A DNA stretch of 64,000 nucleotides from Candidatus Villigracilis propinquus (GTDB lineage: Bacteria; Chloroflexota; Anaerolineae; Anaerolineales; Villigracilaceae), in the NCBI GenBank assembly GCA_016714565.1, contig JADKDM010000038.1, positions 186,001 through 250,000 of the forward strand. The letters are read 5' to 3'. A program made the translations under genes and the position numbers. Shown here piece by piece: positions 1-9,508 of this stretch. Each line of letters begins with the position of its first letter. Position 1 is the first letter of the stretch. The notes beneath the pieces are model-generated. The model had not been told where the DNA came from, did no database searches, and saw only the letters and a program-made list of their open reading frames with translations.

Positions 1-2641
1 AATCAATTACATGATTTGCCGACACTGAATTTGAGTACCTGAATTTACTAATGAAACTTACTATTGGGCGGAGAGGTCTTAGGGAATTATTCAGAATTCC
101 CAATCTGTATTCGAATTTGAAACTAAAACTTAAGTCCTCAATTGCAATTGTGGTTAATTTTAAAAATGCTTTGAATGGTTATTGAACTTGGAAAATTGAA
201 AATATTTATAACTTAGGCAATAATCAACCAAAACCTTCCCCTTCTCTTGCCAACTTAAGCATTTGAAAGAATCTTCTCGGAAACAACCCCTCAACCCCGA
301 ACTCGCTAGAAGCCTACAAACAAGGTATTGAAGCTGTCAAAGCCTATCTACGCGCCAAAGCCAAAGCACAAATCATCTCTCAACGAAGCCAAACTCATTC
401 TTGTCGGCGAAGGCGAAGTAGGCAAGACCTGCCTGCTTGACGCTTTACTCGATAAACCCTTCCAACCCCACGACTCCACTCACGGCATAGAAATCCAATC
501 CTTCAACGTCACCACCGACTCCCAAAAACCACCATCACCCTCAACGCCTGGGACTTTGGCGGACAGCGGGTGTACCGCCCCACGCACCAGTTATTCTTCA
601 GCGCGCCCGCCGTCTATCTCGTCGTGTGGAAACCGCGCGAAGGTTCGCAGGCGGGACAGGTCAAGGAATGGATTCAACTCGTCAAGCGCCGCGAGCCGAG
701 CGCGAAGATTCTCGTCGTCGCCACGCACGGCGGACCGCAGCAGCGTCAGCCCGATATTGACCGTCAGGAACTGTGGGACTTGTTCGGCAAGGAAACCGTC
801 GTTGACTTTTTCTTCGTCGAAAGCAAACCCGACGAGCACGGCAACCGCAAAGGCATTGATGAACTCAAACGCGCCATTGCCCAGGTCGCCGCGAGCCTGC
901 CCGAAGTCGGTCGCTCCGTGCCGAAGAGTTTTGCCGATGTCCGTCAAGCCCTGCAAGACAAGGGCGCGCCGTATCTGCCTTTGCGTGAAGTCCTCGACAT
1001 CTGCCGCGCCCACAACATGGATGATGAAATCGCGCGGCTCTTCATCACCATCTCGCACCGCCTCGGTCATCTCACGCATTACGAAAACGACCCGACCCTG
1101 CGCGACATCGTCATCCTCCGTCCCGACTGGCTCGCCACCGCCATGAGTTACGTCCTCGACGATGAAGCGACGCGCGCCGCGCACGGCTTGGTCAAATTCT
1201 CGCGCCTCGCTCAATTATGGGATGACAAAAACCGCGCAGCGGATTCGCGTTACCCAGCGACTCTCCACCCGATCTTTCTCCGCCTGATGGAACGCTTCGA
1301 TCTTTCCTACCGTGTGGCTGATCTTACATCCCGAAGCGACTCTGACCCGATCAGTCTCATCGGTCAACTCGTCCCCGATATCCGCCCGCAGAATATTTCC
1401 GACGCGTGGAAATCCTCTCCCGCGTCTGGCGACATCCAACAAACGCAGATCTGTCACATCGTGGACGCAAGCAACGGTCAATCCGCCAGCGCGGAAGGAT
1501 TGTTCTACCAGTTGATCGTCCGCCTGCATAAATATTCCCTCGGTCGCGCCGATTACAACGCCAGCGTCCACTGGCAGCGCGGGCTGGTGCTGGAGGATGA
1601 ATACAAAAGCCGCGCCTTTCTTGAACACGTGGGCAACGATGTCCGCATTACCGTCCGCTCGCCGTATCCCGAAGGACTGCTCGGCATGTTGACCCGCGAA
1701 GTGAAATTCCTCGTCGAAAGTTTTTGGGAAGGCTTGCGCTGTGACGTGATGGTTCCGTGCATTGAACCCTGCGGAAAACACACGCCTGGCACGGGTCTGT
1801 TTGAAGTTGAAAAACTGATGAACAGCAAACGCAAGAACAGGAATGAATTTCCATGTCCTGTTTGCGACGAATGGCAAAACATTGATTCGCTGCTCCGCAA
1901 CGCGCCTGCCGCCGCGCAGTCAATCTCACTTGCTGACTTGCAATCTGAATTCGCCGCCATCAAAGACAAACTGGATGAAGTCAACGTCACCTCGCGCCGC
2001 ATTCTCTCCCAAGTGGACAAAACCTACACCGACCTCCTGCAAGTCCTCACCGACGAAGCCAAAGAAGGTCCGCGCCTGTTCAGTTTCTTCCCCGTTGACC
2101 GCAGCGCCTTCAATCCCAAAACCTGGATTCGTGAAAAATTCCGCCTCGTCTTATGGTGTGAACATTCGCGCCTGCCGCTCCCCGTTCTCAACAATGGCGA
2201 CATGAAGAAAGGCGTCTACGACCTCGAACTGGAGCGTGAATGGTTCAAGAAAGCCAGCCCCTATCTGAAACTCCTGACAGGCACGCTGGGCATGGTGCTC
2301 CCCGTCGCCTCCTCCGCCGTCAAACTCGCGCTGGATGAAACCGCCTACAAACTCATCGAAGAACAACTCGACTTCGGCAAATCCATCATTGACGCAACCC
2401 TCGGCGAAACCGCCAAAATCGGCGACTTCCTCGGCACAGCAGATTCCACTCATCTCGAACACGGCGTCGCCCTCCGCTCTGACGGCTCCACCCTGCGCGA
2501 ACTCCACGCCCTGCTCAAAGCCAAAGACCCTGGCTTCGGCGGTCTCGTCCGCGTGATGAACAAACGCCAGGTCTCGTCCGCGTGATGAACAAACGCCAGG
2601 AATTCCTCTGGGTCCACGATAAGTTCGCGGGTGAGTATTAG
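1..2641 (+). pseudogene. decayed LRR-ROC-COR (Roco-like) GTPase gene
   Basis: The best-preserved part reads as a ROC-type small GTPase domain followed by a COR-like region. The P-loop GEGEVGKTCL is at about 400-430, the WDFGGQ switch motif at about 550-570, and a long C-terminal part runs from 570 to 2600. The gene cannot be read in one frame. The linker EAYKQGIEAVKAYLRAKAK (about 309-370) is in another frame from the P-loop, and the frame changes again near the CCCAAAAACC run at about 525. Before 300, LRR-like scraps (NQLHDLPTL, NIYNLGNNQ) are broken by stops and shifts. The C-terminus is thrown out of frame by a 29-bp tandem duplication. Without it the protein would end in FLWVHDKFAGEY at 2641. 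LRR-ROC proteins are signalling GTPases; this copy appears non-functional. The true start lies left of the window. Confidence 0.75.
2542..2599 (+). repeat. 29-bp perfect tandem duplication in the ROC pseudogene
   Basis: Bases 2542-2570 and 2571-2599 are identical 29-mers beginning GTCTCGTCCGCGTGATG. Because 29 is not a multiple of three, the second copy causes a frameshift and a premature TGA at 2583-2585. Deleting one copy restores an uninterrupted reading to TAG at 2639-2641. Confidence 0.95.
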
Positions 2642-2846
2642 AATGAACGATATTGTCAGAAAAATCCACTTCGAAATTTTGCAAACTACCGAAAATCACC
2701 AACCGCGTTAGGCATAGTCTGCCGCAATATATGGACGAAGACGAGTAATCTGTCACAGAAGGTCTTGTCCCTGCTGACGGGGAAGATATTCGTCAGGAAA
2801 TAGAAACCTGTTCCAGTTAGGTTTTGAGGCGTTCGGTAGGCGAAGT

Positions 2847-5243
2847 CTACTCCCAGAAGCGCATTAATTTATCTTTCAGCTCGCGAGTGTTTTTCACAAC
2901 CTGATAACCGTGCCAATGTGAGGGAAACAAATGGCGGTAACGAGCATTGGTAAAGCGCTCATCGATCAATACAATGATCCCCCGATCTGAGTCCGTGCGA
3001 ATTACCCGACCAGTTGCCTGTAGTACCCGATTGAAGCCTGGGTATTGGTACGCATACGCAAAACCGCCACCCATACCACGATCAAAATACTCCTTGATCA
3101 AATCTCTTTCCAAACCCAACTGGGGTATGCCTACACCAACAACCACAACCCCGATCAATCGTTCCCCAACCAGATCGATCCCTTCACCAAAGACACCACC
3201 CATCACAGCGAGCCCAACCAATGTTTCCTCGTTGGCCGATGAAAACCGGGATAGGAACGCATCGCGCTCCTCTTCCGTCATCCCCCGTTCCTGGACGAGG
3301 AGCTGTCTTTCTGGCAGCCTTTCTTTGAGACGCCCCACCACTTCATTCAAATAAACATAGGACGGAAAGTAGACCAAATAATTTCCCACATGGGTGCTGA
3401 TGACGGTTTCAATTGCTTCGGCAATGGCATCGTAGGAATCAGCCCGCTGCGCATACTTGGTGGAAATCTTGTTGTGAATAAGCAAGCAGACATTTTCCTG
3501 CGGGAAAGGAGATTGGAAGATGTGCTTGGGGTGGTCAGCGGCGCCAGTCAGGAGCTTCATAAAGTAATCCATTGGCAGCAATGTCGCCGAGAAAAAGATA
3601 GTCGATTGACTGCGCTCCAGCGGGACAGCCAACATGGGGGCTGGATCTAGACAGAACAATTTTGCCTTAAGATCAGACTGTCCACGCCGCTCAAAGTAGG
3701 AGACGTAGAACGTGTCAAAATATTCGGCGGTGCGGAGGTAGTTGCTGCACAAGAAATAAAATTCCAATAACTCCTGCCTGAACTCGGCTGCCTGATTCAA
3801 GACCAGCCAATCTTCCGCCTTGTGACTGAATTCTCGAATAGCCTTGAGCAAAGTCTCAGGTAGTTCGTGCTCGATCAACGCATCCTTGCCTTCGGCTTGG
3901 CAGGCTTTTCGTTTCTCCAGCAAGATCTTATTGATCTCACCCAGCTTTTTGGCCAGCGCAGGTACATGTGGTTTCAGTATACGCTGGAGCTGCAGCACTG
4001 TTTCTTTGTCCAGTTCAGCTGAATACATGGCTCTGGCTCGATCTGGAAGATTGTGCGCTTCGTCAACAAGGAAGATATAAGGCTCGATGCTGAAATCAAA
4101 AAAACGATGGAGATACACTCGCGGATCGAAAACATAGTTGTAATCACAGATGATGCAATCCACCCACAACGCCAGGTCCAGCGAGAACTCAAATGGACAG
4201 ATCTCATATTTTCGGGCAAGCTCTTCGATGACCGGGCGGGTAAAAGCTTGATGTTGGTCGAGTTCCTCAAGCGCTCGCTTCACTTTGTCAAAATAGCCAC
4301 GGGCGAAGATACACACTTCCGGGTCGCAGTTGACTGGCGGGCAAAAACAGATCTTTTCCTTGGCTGTCAGGGTTACACTTCGAAGATACAGGGTAGTCTG
4401 GCGCATATCATCCAGGGCTTTTTCTGCCACCACGCGCCCTGATGTTTTGGCGGTAAGGTAAAAGATCTTTTCAGCCATACCAAGACCCAGAGCCTTGACT
4501 GCCGGGAATAGGGTTGCTATCGTCTTCCCTACCCCCGTGGGCGATTGAATATAGGATCGATCATTTGCTCGGATGGTCTTGTAAACCGCGACTGCCATAT
4601 CCCGCTGACCGGGGCGATACTCTTTATAAGGGAATTCGAGTTTATCAATGGATTGATCACGCCTAGCTTGCCAAGCCTGAACTTTTCGAAACCAGTCCAG
4701 ATAAGGGGTGATCAAGTTGGAGAAAAAGGTCTCCAGATCGTCCCACACAAAATGACGCTCGAAAGTTTTTTCTTCCTGGCTATCCAATTGATAATAGGTC
4801 AGGTGAATGCTGATCTCGCTTAGATGCTGTTGCCGAGCATACATATAAGCATAGCATTGCGCCTGCGCCCAATGTAATGGATTGTGATCCTCATTCACAA
4901 GATCCAGACTCAGGGTAGTTGTTTTGATCTCCTCAATGATCACTGGCACATTGCTGGCATATAAGCCATCGATCCGTCCCCGCACGATTAAAGGCGGGTT
5001 GGAGCTTTCGACATGGCAGATAATCTCCACTTCAGTTTCATACTCTTCGGGGCGGGAGCGCTGCACTCGCTTATGACCTTGGGTTCCAAGCTGGGCGCGA
5101 TCACGCCTTTGAAATCCGCCGGGAGCCAAATCCCCTGCTTGTAATACAAATTCCACCAAGCTTCGGACGGAGATGCTGTGGGGCTGGACTACATCAATCT
5201 GAGAGGCGTTATCGATATCCATTTTTGCCTGAGATTCTAGCAT
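2847..5243 (-). CDS. XPD/DinG-like ATP-dependent DNA helicase with N-terminal PD-(D/E)XK-like domain
   Basis: A 798-residue superfamily 2 helicase of the Rad3/DinG group. The N-terminal 200 residues look like a RecB/Cas4-type nuclease fold (GRIDG, then EEIKTT with the D...ExK pattern). The Walker A motif SPTGVGKT is at about residues 229-239 and the DEAH box (VDEAHN) at about 392-398. Between them a cysteine group (CFCPPVNC, VCIF, EICPFE) matches the 4Fe-4S cluster of XPD-like enzymes. The C-terminal helicase half ends with QATGRVIRTDSDRG. It probably unwinds DNA 5' to 3' in repair or at unusual structures. Start: the first ATG (5243), with another seven codons downstream. No neighbouring gene is in an obvious operon with it. 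Whether the nuclease domain is active cannot be told from sequence alone. Confidence 0.88.
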   Translation of the reverse strand: MLESQAKMDIDNASQIDVVQPHSISVRSLVEFVLQAGDLAPGGFQRRDRAQLGTQGHKRVQRSRPEEYETEVEIICHVESSNPPLIVRGRIDGLYASNVPVIIEEIKTTTLSLDLVNEDHNPLHWAQAQCYAYMYARQQHLSEISIHLTYYQLDSQEEKTFERHFVWDDLETFFSNLITPYLDWFRKVQAWQARRDQSIDKLEFPYKEYRPGQRDMAVAVYKTIRANDRSYIQSPTGVGKTIATLFPAVKALGLGMAEKIFYLTAKTSGRVVAEKALDDMRQTTLYLRSVTLTAKEKICFCPPVNCDPEVCIFARGYFDKVKRALEELDQHQAFTRPVIEELARKYEICPFEFSLDLALWVDCIICDYNYVFDPRVYLHRFFDFSIEPYIFLVDEAHNLPDRARAMYSAELDKETVLQLQRILKPHVPALAKKLGEINKILLEKRKACQAEGKDALIEHELPETLLKAIREFSHKAEDWLVLNQAAEFRQELLEFYFLCSNYLRTAEYFDTFYVSYFERRGQSDLKAKLFCLDPAPMLAVPLERSQSTIFFSATLLPMDYFMKLLTGAADHPKHIFQSPFPQENVCLLIHNKISTKYAQRADSYDAIAEAIETVISTHVGNYLVYFPSYVYLNEVVGRLKERLPERQLLVQERGMTEEERDAFLSRFSSANEETLVGLAVMGGVFGEGIDLVGERLIGVVVVGVGIPQLGLERDLIKEYFDRGMGGGFAYAYQYPGFNRVLQATGRVIRTDSDRGIIVLIDERFTNARYRHLFPSHWHGYQVVKNTRELKDKLMRFWE

Positions 5244-5482
5244 GGGTTTTTGGAATCGGATGAAGAAGGACTATGAAGTGTTCACAGGATGAACAAAATA
5301 ATCGACCCCCATGGTCTTTTATTTTTGCCATTTTAGATTGAAAGCGGCGGGGATTCGTTACGCACTGCGGTATCCATCATTTGGCTTTTCAAAAACTGCA
5401 TGATTTACATCTTCTTATTTGCAGTAGAATGAATGTATAGACACATGGGGTCCATTGAGATACGTGAAAGGACAATCGTCTT

Positions 5483-7036
5483 ATGCCGCAGAATCGGAAA
5501 ACTTCTGAAGAGGAATATCGGAACATCTTTGAAGCCGCAAGTGATGGACTGATCCTCTATGATATGGAAAAGGAACAGGTGGTGGAGGCAAATATCGCCG
5601 CTTGTAAAATGCACGGATACACCCGGCAGGAATTCATTGGACTGAATCCCTCTGTTTTTATGCCTCCGGAAAGCCATAGCCTGTTTCAGGAACATAACCG
5701 ATCGTTTACACAGGGGGAGGTGTTTGAATCGCTTGTGACCCACACACACAGGAATGGCTCATTATTTCATGTGGAAGTACACAGATCGCTGATCGACTTT
5801 CGAGGCCGGCCATGCATGTTGAGCGTGATCCGCAATGTGAACCAGCGCATTCAGACTGAAAAGATACTCAGCGATGAGATCGAAGCCAGAATGCGCGAAC
5901 AGGTGATCCTGCTTGCCATTTCCCATACGCTGGCATCCACCTTGGAACTTCAACCGGAGTTAATCCTCGATCAATTGCACGAGATCATCGAATACAACCA
6001 TGCGGGACTATTCTCTTTTGAAGACTCACATTTGATCACCCTTGCCATGCGCGGGACACAGCAGGTAGAGCAATCCCTGCCCATCCGCATCCGCATGGAT
6101 AGCCCGGAAAACCTTGTTACGTTATTTAACGGACATCGCCCCATGCGTATCGCGGATGTGTGGAATGACGAACCGCAGGCAATGTTCCTGCGCTCATTCC
6201 TGAGCGATGGAGCCGCGATATTGCTGGAGGGCATGAAAGCGTGGATGTGGGTTCCGCTGGCTGTGAAAGGCCGCATCATTGGCGGGATCGGTGTTGCACA
6301 TGAGAAGCGGGATTACTTCAAACCTCATCATGCAGATCTGGCACTCAGCGTAGCCAACCAGGCGGCCATCACAATGATCAATGCTGAACTTTATGGGCAT
6401 GCACAAGCCATCGCAGTATTGGAAGAACGCCAGCGCCTGGCGCGCGACCTGCATGACGCCATCAACCAATCCCTGTTTTCAGCGGGGTTGATCGCCGAAG
6501 TATTGCCGCGCTTATGGGAGCGGGACCAGGCTGAGGCGCGGCGTTCGCTTGAAGACCTGCGCCGTCTTACACGCGGTGCGCAAGCTGAAATGCGCGCCCT
6601 GCTGGCTGAATTGCGCCCGACCACATTGACCGATTCAAACCTCGGCGAGCTATTGATCCTGTTGGGGAATGCGCACTCAGGCCGCACGAGTATCCCGGTG
6701 GAGGTTACTGTAATAGGTGAGTTCACCCCGCCTGCCGAAGTGCAGATCACTTTTTATCGCGTGTGCCAGGAGGCGCTGTACAACATCGCCAAACATGCCA
6801 AAGCCAGCGGTGTTGAGATCATCCTCCGTCAGAGTGAAGAAATGCTTGACCTGCGCATTCAGGACAACGGTCAGGGTTTTGAACCGACGCACCAGGTTTC
6901 GGGTCACTATGGGATGAACATCATGCGCGAACGTGCAGAATCTGTGAAGGCCGAGTTGTCCGTTACCAGCCAGCCCGGCCAGGGAACTGAAGTATCCATT
7001 CATTGGAAAAATCCCGAGAAAAAGGAATCAACATGA
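5483..7036 (+). CDS. PAS-GAF sensor histidine kinase, NarL/DegS type
   Basis: A 517-residue cytoplasmic kinase with no predicted transmembrane segment. An N-terminal PAS domain (EEEYRNIFEAASDGLILYD onward, residues 8-130) is followed by a GAF domain (about 140-300), a HisKA_3 dimerisation helix with the phospho-acceptor His in ERQRLARDLHDAINQ (about 320), and a HATPase_c domain (NIAKHAKAS, DNGQGF, GMNIMRERA). The HisKA_3 type predicts transfer to a LuxR-type regulator, and exactly such a gene follows with an ATGA overlap at 7033-7036. The two genes are almost certainly translationally coupled. The ligand of PAS/GAF is unknown. An AAAGGA about 10 nt upstream supports the ATG at 5483. Confidence 0.92.
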   Translation: MPQNRKTSEEEYRNIFEAASDGLILYDMEKEQVVEANIAACKMHGYTRQEFIGLNPSVFMPPESHSLFQEHNRSFTQGEVFESLVTHTHRNGSLFHVEVHRSLIDFRGRPCMLSVIRNVNQRIQTEKILSDEIEARMREQVILLAISHTLASTLELQPELILDQLHEIIEYNHAGLFSFEDSHLITLAMRGTQQVEQSLPIRIRMDSPENLVTLFNGHRPMRIADVWNDEPQAMFLRSFLSDGAAILLEGMKAWMWVPLAVKGRIIGGIGVAHEKRDYFKPHHADLALSVANQAAITMINAELYGHAQAIAVLEERQRLARDLHDAINQSLFSAGLIAEVLPRLWERDQAEARRSLEDLRRLTRGAQAEMRALLAELRPTTLTDSNLGELLILLGNAHSGRTSIPVEVTVIGEFTPPAEVQITFYRVCQEALYNIAKHAKASGVEIILRQSEEMLDLRIQDNGQGFEPTHQVSGHYGMNIMRERAESVKAELSVTSQPGQGTEVSIHWKNPEKKEST

Positions 7037-7680
7037 ATTCAAACCAATCCAAGCCCATTCGAGTTATGCTCGTTGACGACCACAGCATGGTTCGCCGCGG
7101 GCTGTCTACGTTCTTAAAAGTTTTTGATGATATGGAATTGGCGGGGGAAGCAGATAATGGTGAGGCTGCTGTCAAATTATGTAAAGCAGCGCAGCCGGAT
7201 GTGATCCTGATGGACATGATGATGCCGATCATGGACGGGGCCACCGCCACGCGCACCATCCGCCAGCAGTTCCCGCAGGTGCAGGTGATTGCGTTGACCA
7301 GTTTCAAGGAGGGTGAGTTGATCAAGAATGCGTTGGAAGCGGGGGCGATCGGTTATTTACTTAAGGATGTCTCTGCCGATGACCTGGTACGGGCCATTCG
7401 CTCTGCGCACGCGGGCCGCGTCACACTCTCGCCGGAAGTTGCCCAGTCTCTCGTAGAGGCGGCCAATCTGCCGCCACCCCCCGGTTTAGACTTGACCGAA
7501 CGTGAACGTGAAGTGCTTGCCCTGATGATCGAAGGCCTGAGTAACACGCAGATCGCAGGCAGGCTGGTTGTCAGCCCGTCCACGGTCAAATCACATGTCA
7601 GCAATATCCTATCCAAATTGGGCGTCGCCAGCCGTACCGAAGCGGTGGCCCTGGCATTGAGGAACCACATTATCTCTTGA
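7033..7680 (+). CDS. LuxR/NarL-family response regulator
   Basis: A 215-residue response regulator. The receiver domain starts with VMLVDDHSMVRRGL; the phospho-acceptor Asp lies in VILMDMMMP and the conserved Lys in GYLLKDV. The C-terminal GerE/LuxR helix-turn-helix is clear (LTEREREVLALMIEGLSNTQ, then SPSTVKSHVSNILSKLG). Start: the ATG at 7033 overlaps the TGA of the kinase gene and has AAAAAGGAA just upstream. An in-frame start 30 nt earlier lies inside the kinase gene and is less likely. It is the expected partner of the upstream HisKA_3 kinase and should act as a DNA-binding transcription regulator. Target genes are not evident. Confidence 0.93.
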   Translation: MNSNQSKPIRVMLVDDHSMVRRGLSTFLKVFDDMELAGEADNGEAAVKLCKAAQPDVILMDMMMPIMDGATATRTIRQQFPQVQVIALTSFKEGELIKNALEAGAIGYLLKDVSADDLVRAIRSAHAGRVTLSPEVAQSLVEAANLPPPPGLDLTEREREVLALMIEGLSNTQIAGRLVVSPSTVKSHVSNILSKLGVASRTEAVALALRNHIIS

Positions 7681-7884
7681 TGCCCGCTTTATTAATTGAG
7701 GGTACGCACTCGACCTTGATTCCCTAAGCGACACTGCGCATGTTTCAGGGACATGTCGACCCTTCGCTTCGCTCAGGGAATCATGCGCGGTGGGTAAGGT
7801 GAGTTAATAAAAAAATGCTCGCCGCCAGGATGAGGGGGGCATCCTAACGACGAGCAAGATCATTATACCAATGAATCGGAGTTT
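7681..7884. repeat. non-coding interval with an imperfect inverted repeat
   Basis: No gene is seen here. Bases 7718-7731 (GATTCCCTAAGCGA) and 7769-7782 form a 14-bp inverted repeat with one mismatch. The right half continues the CCCTTCGCTTCGCTCAGGG word that recurs at 18421-18439. It is probably a degenerate copy of a dispersed palindromic family. Confidence 0.6.
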
Positions 7885-7957
7885 TCTCCTCCCCCAAGTG
7901 GCGGAGAGCAAAATTCCCCAGAGGGTGGATACGCCTGGAAAATGCACCTAGTATGAT
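7885..7957 (+). promoter_or_regulatory. dispersed hairpin-promoter element, copy A (degenerate)
   Basis: The box CTCCCCCAAGTGGCGGAGAG (7888-7907) is followed by an imperfect hairpin (ATTCCCCAG ... CTGGAAAAT, 7913-7941) and a TATGAT hexamer at 7952-7957. Order and spacing match five other copies. This is the least well-paired copy. It lies 134 nt before the SLOG gene start. Confidence 0.6.
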
Positions 7958-8091
7958 GAATTTGTAAAGCAGGTCACATATAAAGTCTAATTGACCTCTT
8001 GCAAAAGTCAAAAAAAATAAGAAACGGCAGATTCTTTGTCTCCCGTTTTGGTTACACCTACTTACCCGTAAGTTTGAAAAGAGGAATGACA

Positions 8092-8814
8092 ATGCGTACT
8101 CAAACGATCAGCTTCCCTGACAGGAAAACACTTTGCATCTTCCCCGACGAGCTCCCGGATCTGGAACAAGCTTTATCTGAGCTGCATCTTGAGGGCGGCT
8201 TTCCAGTTATTGTATTGATCGGTGGGGCGATCGATAAACTGCAAGCCAGAGCGACACTACAAGCCACCCAAACCATTGCCAAACTGGCTCAAGAAATGAA
8301 CATTCTTGTTATTTGCGGGGGAACCGATATGGGTGTCATGGCAGAGATCGGACAGGTGCGCTCCGAGAACGGTTATACCTTCCCACTGGTGGGCATAACA
8401 TTGGAAGACCTTGTCACCTGGCCCGATGGACCGCAAAGCACAAAGTTCTTATGGTGGGGAAGGGAACGTTGGCAGCTGGAACCGCATTATCCATATTTCA
8501 TCCTTGTCCCTGGCAGCCAATTTGGAGACGAGTCTGCGTGGATCATTGATGCTGCAACCATGTTCTCAAAGGGCAATCACTCGGTAACGATCCTGATCAA
8601 TGGCGGTGAAATCTCCAGAAAGGATATTCAATTGAGTCTGGAGGAGGGACGCCCGGTTATTGCATTGAGCCGTACGGGGCGTCTGGCAGATGAGATATCG
8701 CGTGATTTTCATCGCAACGGATTAATTACCGTCGTGCCGGCAAATGTCGCAGAGCAGATCAGCGAAGCTGTCCAAACTGCGCTGAAGATTCATAAAACCC
8801 ACCTGACGATCTGA
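8092..8814 (+). CDS. stand-alone SLOG/LSDAT-type nucleotide-binding protein
   Basis: A 240-residue protein with a Rossmann-like fold. Conserved features are VIVLIGGAID near the N-terminus, VICGGTDMGVMAEIG (about residues 76-90) and FILVPGSQFGDES (about 140-152). These match the LSDAT family of the SLOG superfamily, also found in the sensory N-terminus of TRPM channels. SLOG domains bind or process nucleotide-derived ligands such as ADP-ribose or NAD products. Here no effector domain is fused. The ATG at 8092 is preferred over in-frame starts at 7999 and 8086 because GAGGA (8081-8085) sits six bases before it. It stands alone after hairpin-promoter copy A, near two-component genes. Its ligand and partner are unknown. 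Confidence 0.72.
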   Translation: MRTQTISFPDRKTLCIFPDELPDLEQALSELHLEGGFPVIVLIGGAIDKLQARATLQATQTIAKLAQEMNILVICGGTDMGVMAEIGQVRSENGYTFPLVGITLEDLVTWPDGPQSTKFLWWGRERWQLEPHYPYFILVPGSQFGDESAWIIDAATMFSKGNHSVTILINGGEISRKDIQLSLEEGRPVIALSRTGRLADEISRDFHRNGLITVVPANVAEQISEAVQTALKIHKTHLTI

Positions 8815-8833
8815 GCGTTTTGTCGCAGGCTCA

Positions 8834-8857
8834 GCGCGTGACAAAGTTGACACGCGC
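8834..8857 (+). terminator. short hairpin after the SLOG gene
   Basis: GCGCGTG (8834-8840) pairs with CACGCGC (8851-8857) around a 10-nt loop, 20 nt after the stop codon. There is no T-tract, so termination is only possible, not shown. Confidence 0.35.
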
Positions 8858-8928
8858 CTCTCCCCCAAGCGGATGAGACAAACCCACCCCAGCCGATGGA
8901 TGCGGCCGGGGTGGGTTTGTTGTAAGCT
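8858..8928 (+). promoter_or_regulatory. dispersed hairpin-promoter element, copy B
   Basis: The CTCTCCCCCAAGCGG box (8858-8872) is followed by a strong hairpin. AAACCCACCCC (8880-8890) pairs with GGGGTGGGTTT (8908-8918), and GCCG/CGGC closes the GATGGATG loop. TAAGCT at 8923-8928 is in the -10 position. The ATG of the next gene is at 8934, five bases later, with no room for a Shine-Dalgarno sequence. Confidence 0.65.
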
Positions 8929-8933
8929 GAGGT

Positions 8934-9368
8934 ATGACACGATTTGGAAGAATGATCTTAACTGCGCAGATAGTTTCACTCACCCTGCTGATGGCTTGCA
9001 CCGCTGAAACCCCGTTCACGGTCTGCCATGCCACGGGTGAGAAAATGCATCCGTATGCCGAGCTGGCAATTTCCAGCGCGGAACTGAACGAGCATCGCCA
9101 GCACCCCAACGATATTAACCCCGCGCCCGCCAGCGGCTGTCCATTAAGTCTGGTAACCGTCAACCATGGCGAGATCGTCATCTGCCATGCCACGGGCAGC
9201 AAGGCAAATCCTTTTGTTGAGATCAAGGTAAGCGCCAACGGATTGAATGGATATGGGAGTCATAAGGGCGATTTCATCCCCGTATTGAAAAATAGCTGCC
9301 AGACCAGCCCAAACCTGTTCCATAAAGATATCACCAACAAGAGTACGGAGCGCGCCGGGATTCTTTAA
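8934..9368 (+). CDS. secreted lipoprotein-like protein with two CHATG repeats
   Basis: A 144-residue protein. The N-terminus is a signal peptide with a lipobox-like LLMACT (Cys about residue 22). The mature part holds two copies of a short cysteine-containing motif: VCHATGEKMHPYAELAIS and ICHATGSKANPFVEIKVS. Each is followed by a G/H-rich HPND or HKGD segment and a Cys. This repeat occurs in exported proteins of Chloroflexota and other bacteria, usually of unknown role; the paired Cys and His could bind metal or form disulfides. The start codon follows hairpin-promoter copy B so closely that the mRNA may be leaderless. The protein probably sits on the outer face of the membrane. Confidence 0.65.
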   Translation: MTRFGRMILTAQIVSLTLLMACTAETPFTVCHATGEKMHPYAELAISSAELNEHRQHPNDINPAPASGCPLSLVTVNHGEIVICHATGSKANPFVEIKVSANGLNGYGSHKGDFIPVLKNSCQTSPNLFHKDITNKSTERAGIL

Positions 9369-9386
9369 TGTGCGCTTCTCCGCGAC

Positions 9387-9459
9387 CCTCTCCCCCAAAC
9401 GGCGGAGAAAAACACTCCCCAGCCGATGGATGCGGCTGGGGAGGTTTTTTTATAAAATT
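9387..9459 (+). promoter_or_regulatory. dispersed hairpin-promoter element, copy C, terminator-like
   Basis: The CTCTCCCCCAAACGGCGGAG box (9388-9407) is followed by a perfect hairpin: CTCCCCAGCCG (9415-9425) pairs with CGGCTGGGGAG (9433-9443). It is followed by a T7 run and then TATAAAAT at 9451-9458. This copy could act both as an intrinsic terminator of the upstream gene and as the -10 of the downstream kinase gene. Confidence 0.7.
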
Positions 9460-9508
9460 AGATTGCCGAAAGGCATGAGACCAGTCTCTAAATGTTTGGG
9501 TAGAACTA

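Noticed and set aside
591..1877. Long minus-strand open frames opposite the ROC gene
   Set aside because: They are antisense to clearly conserved coding sequence and look like GC-rich shadow frames.
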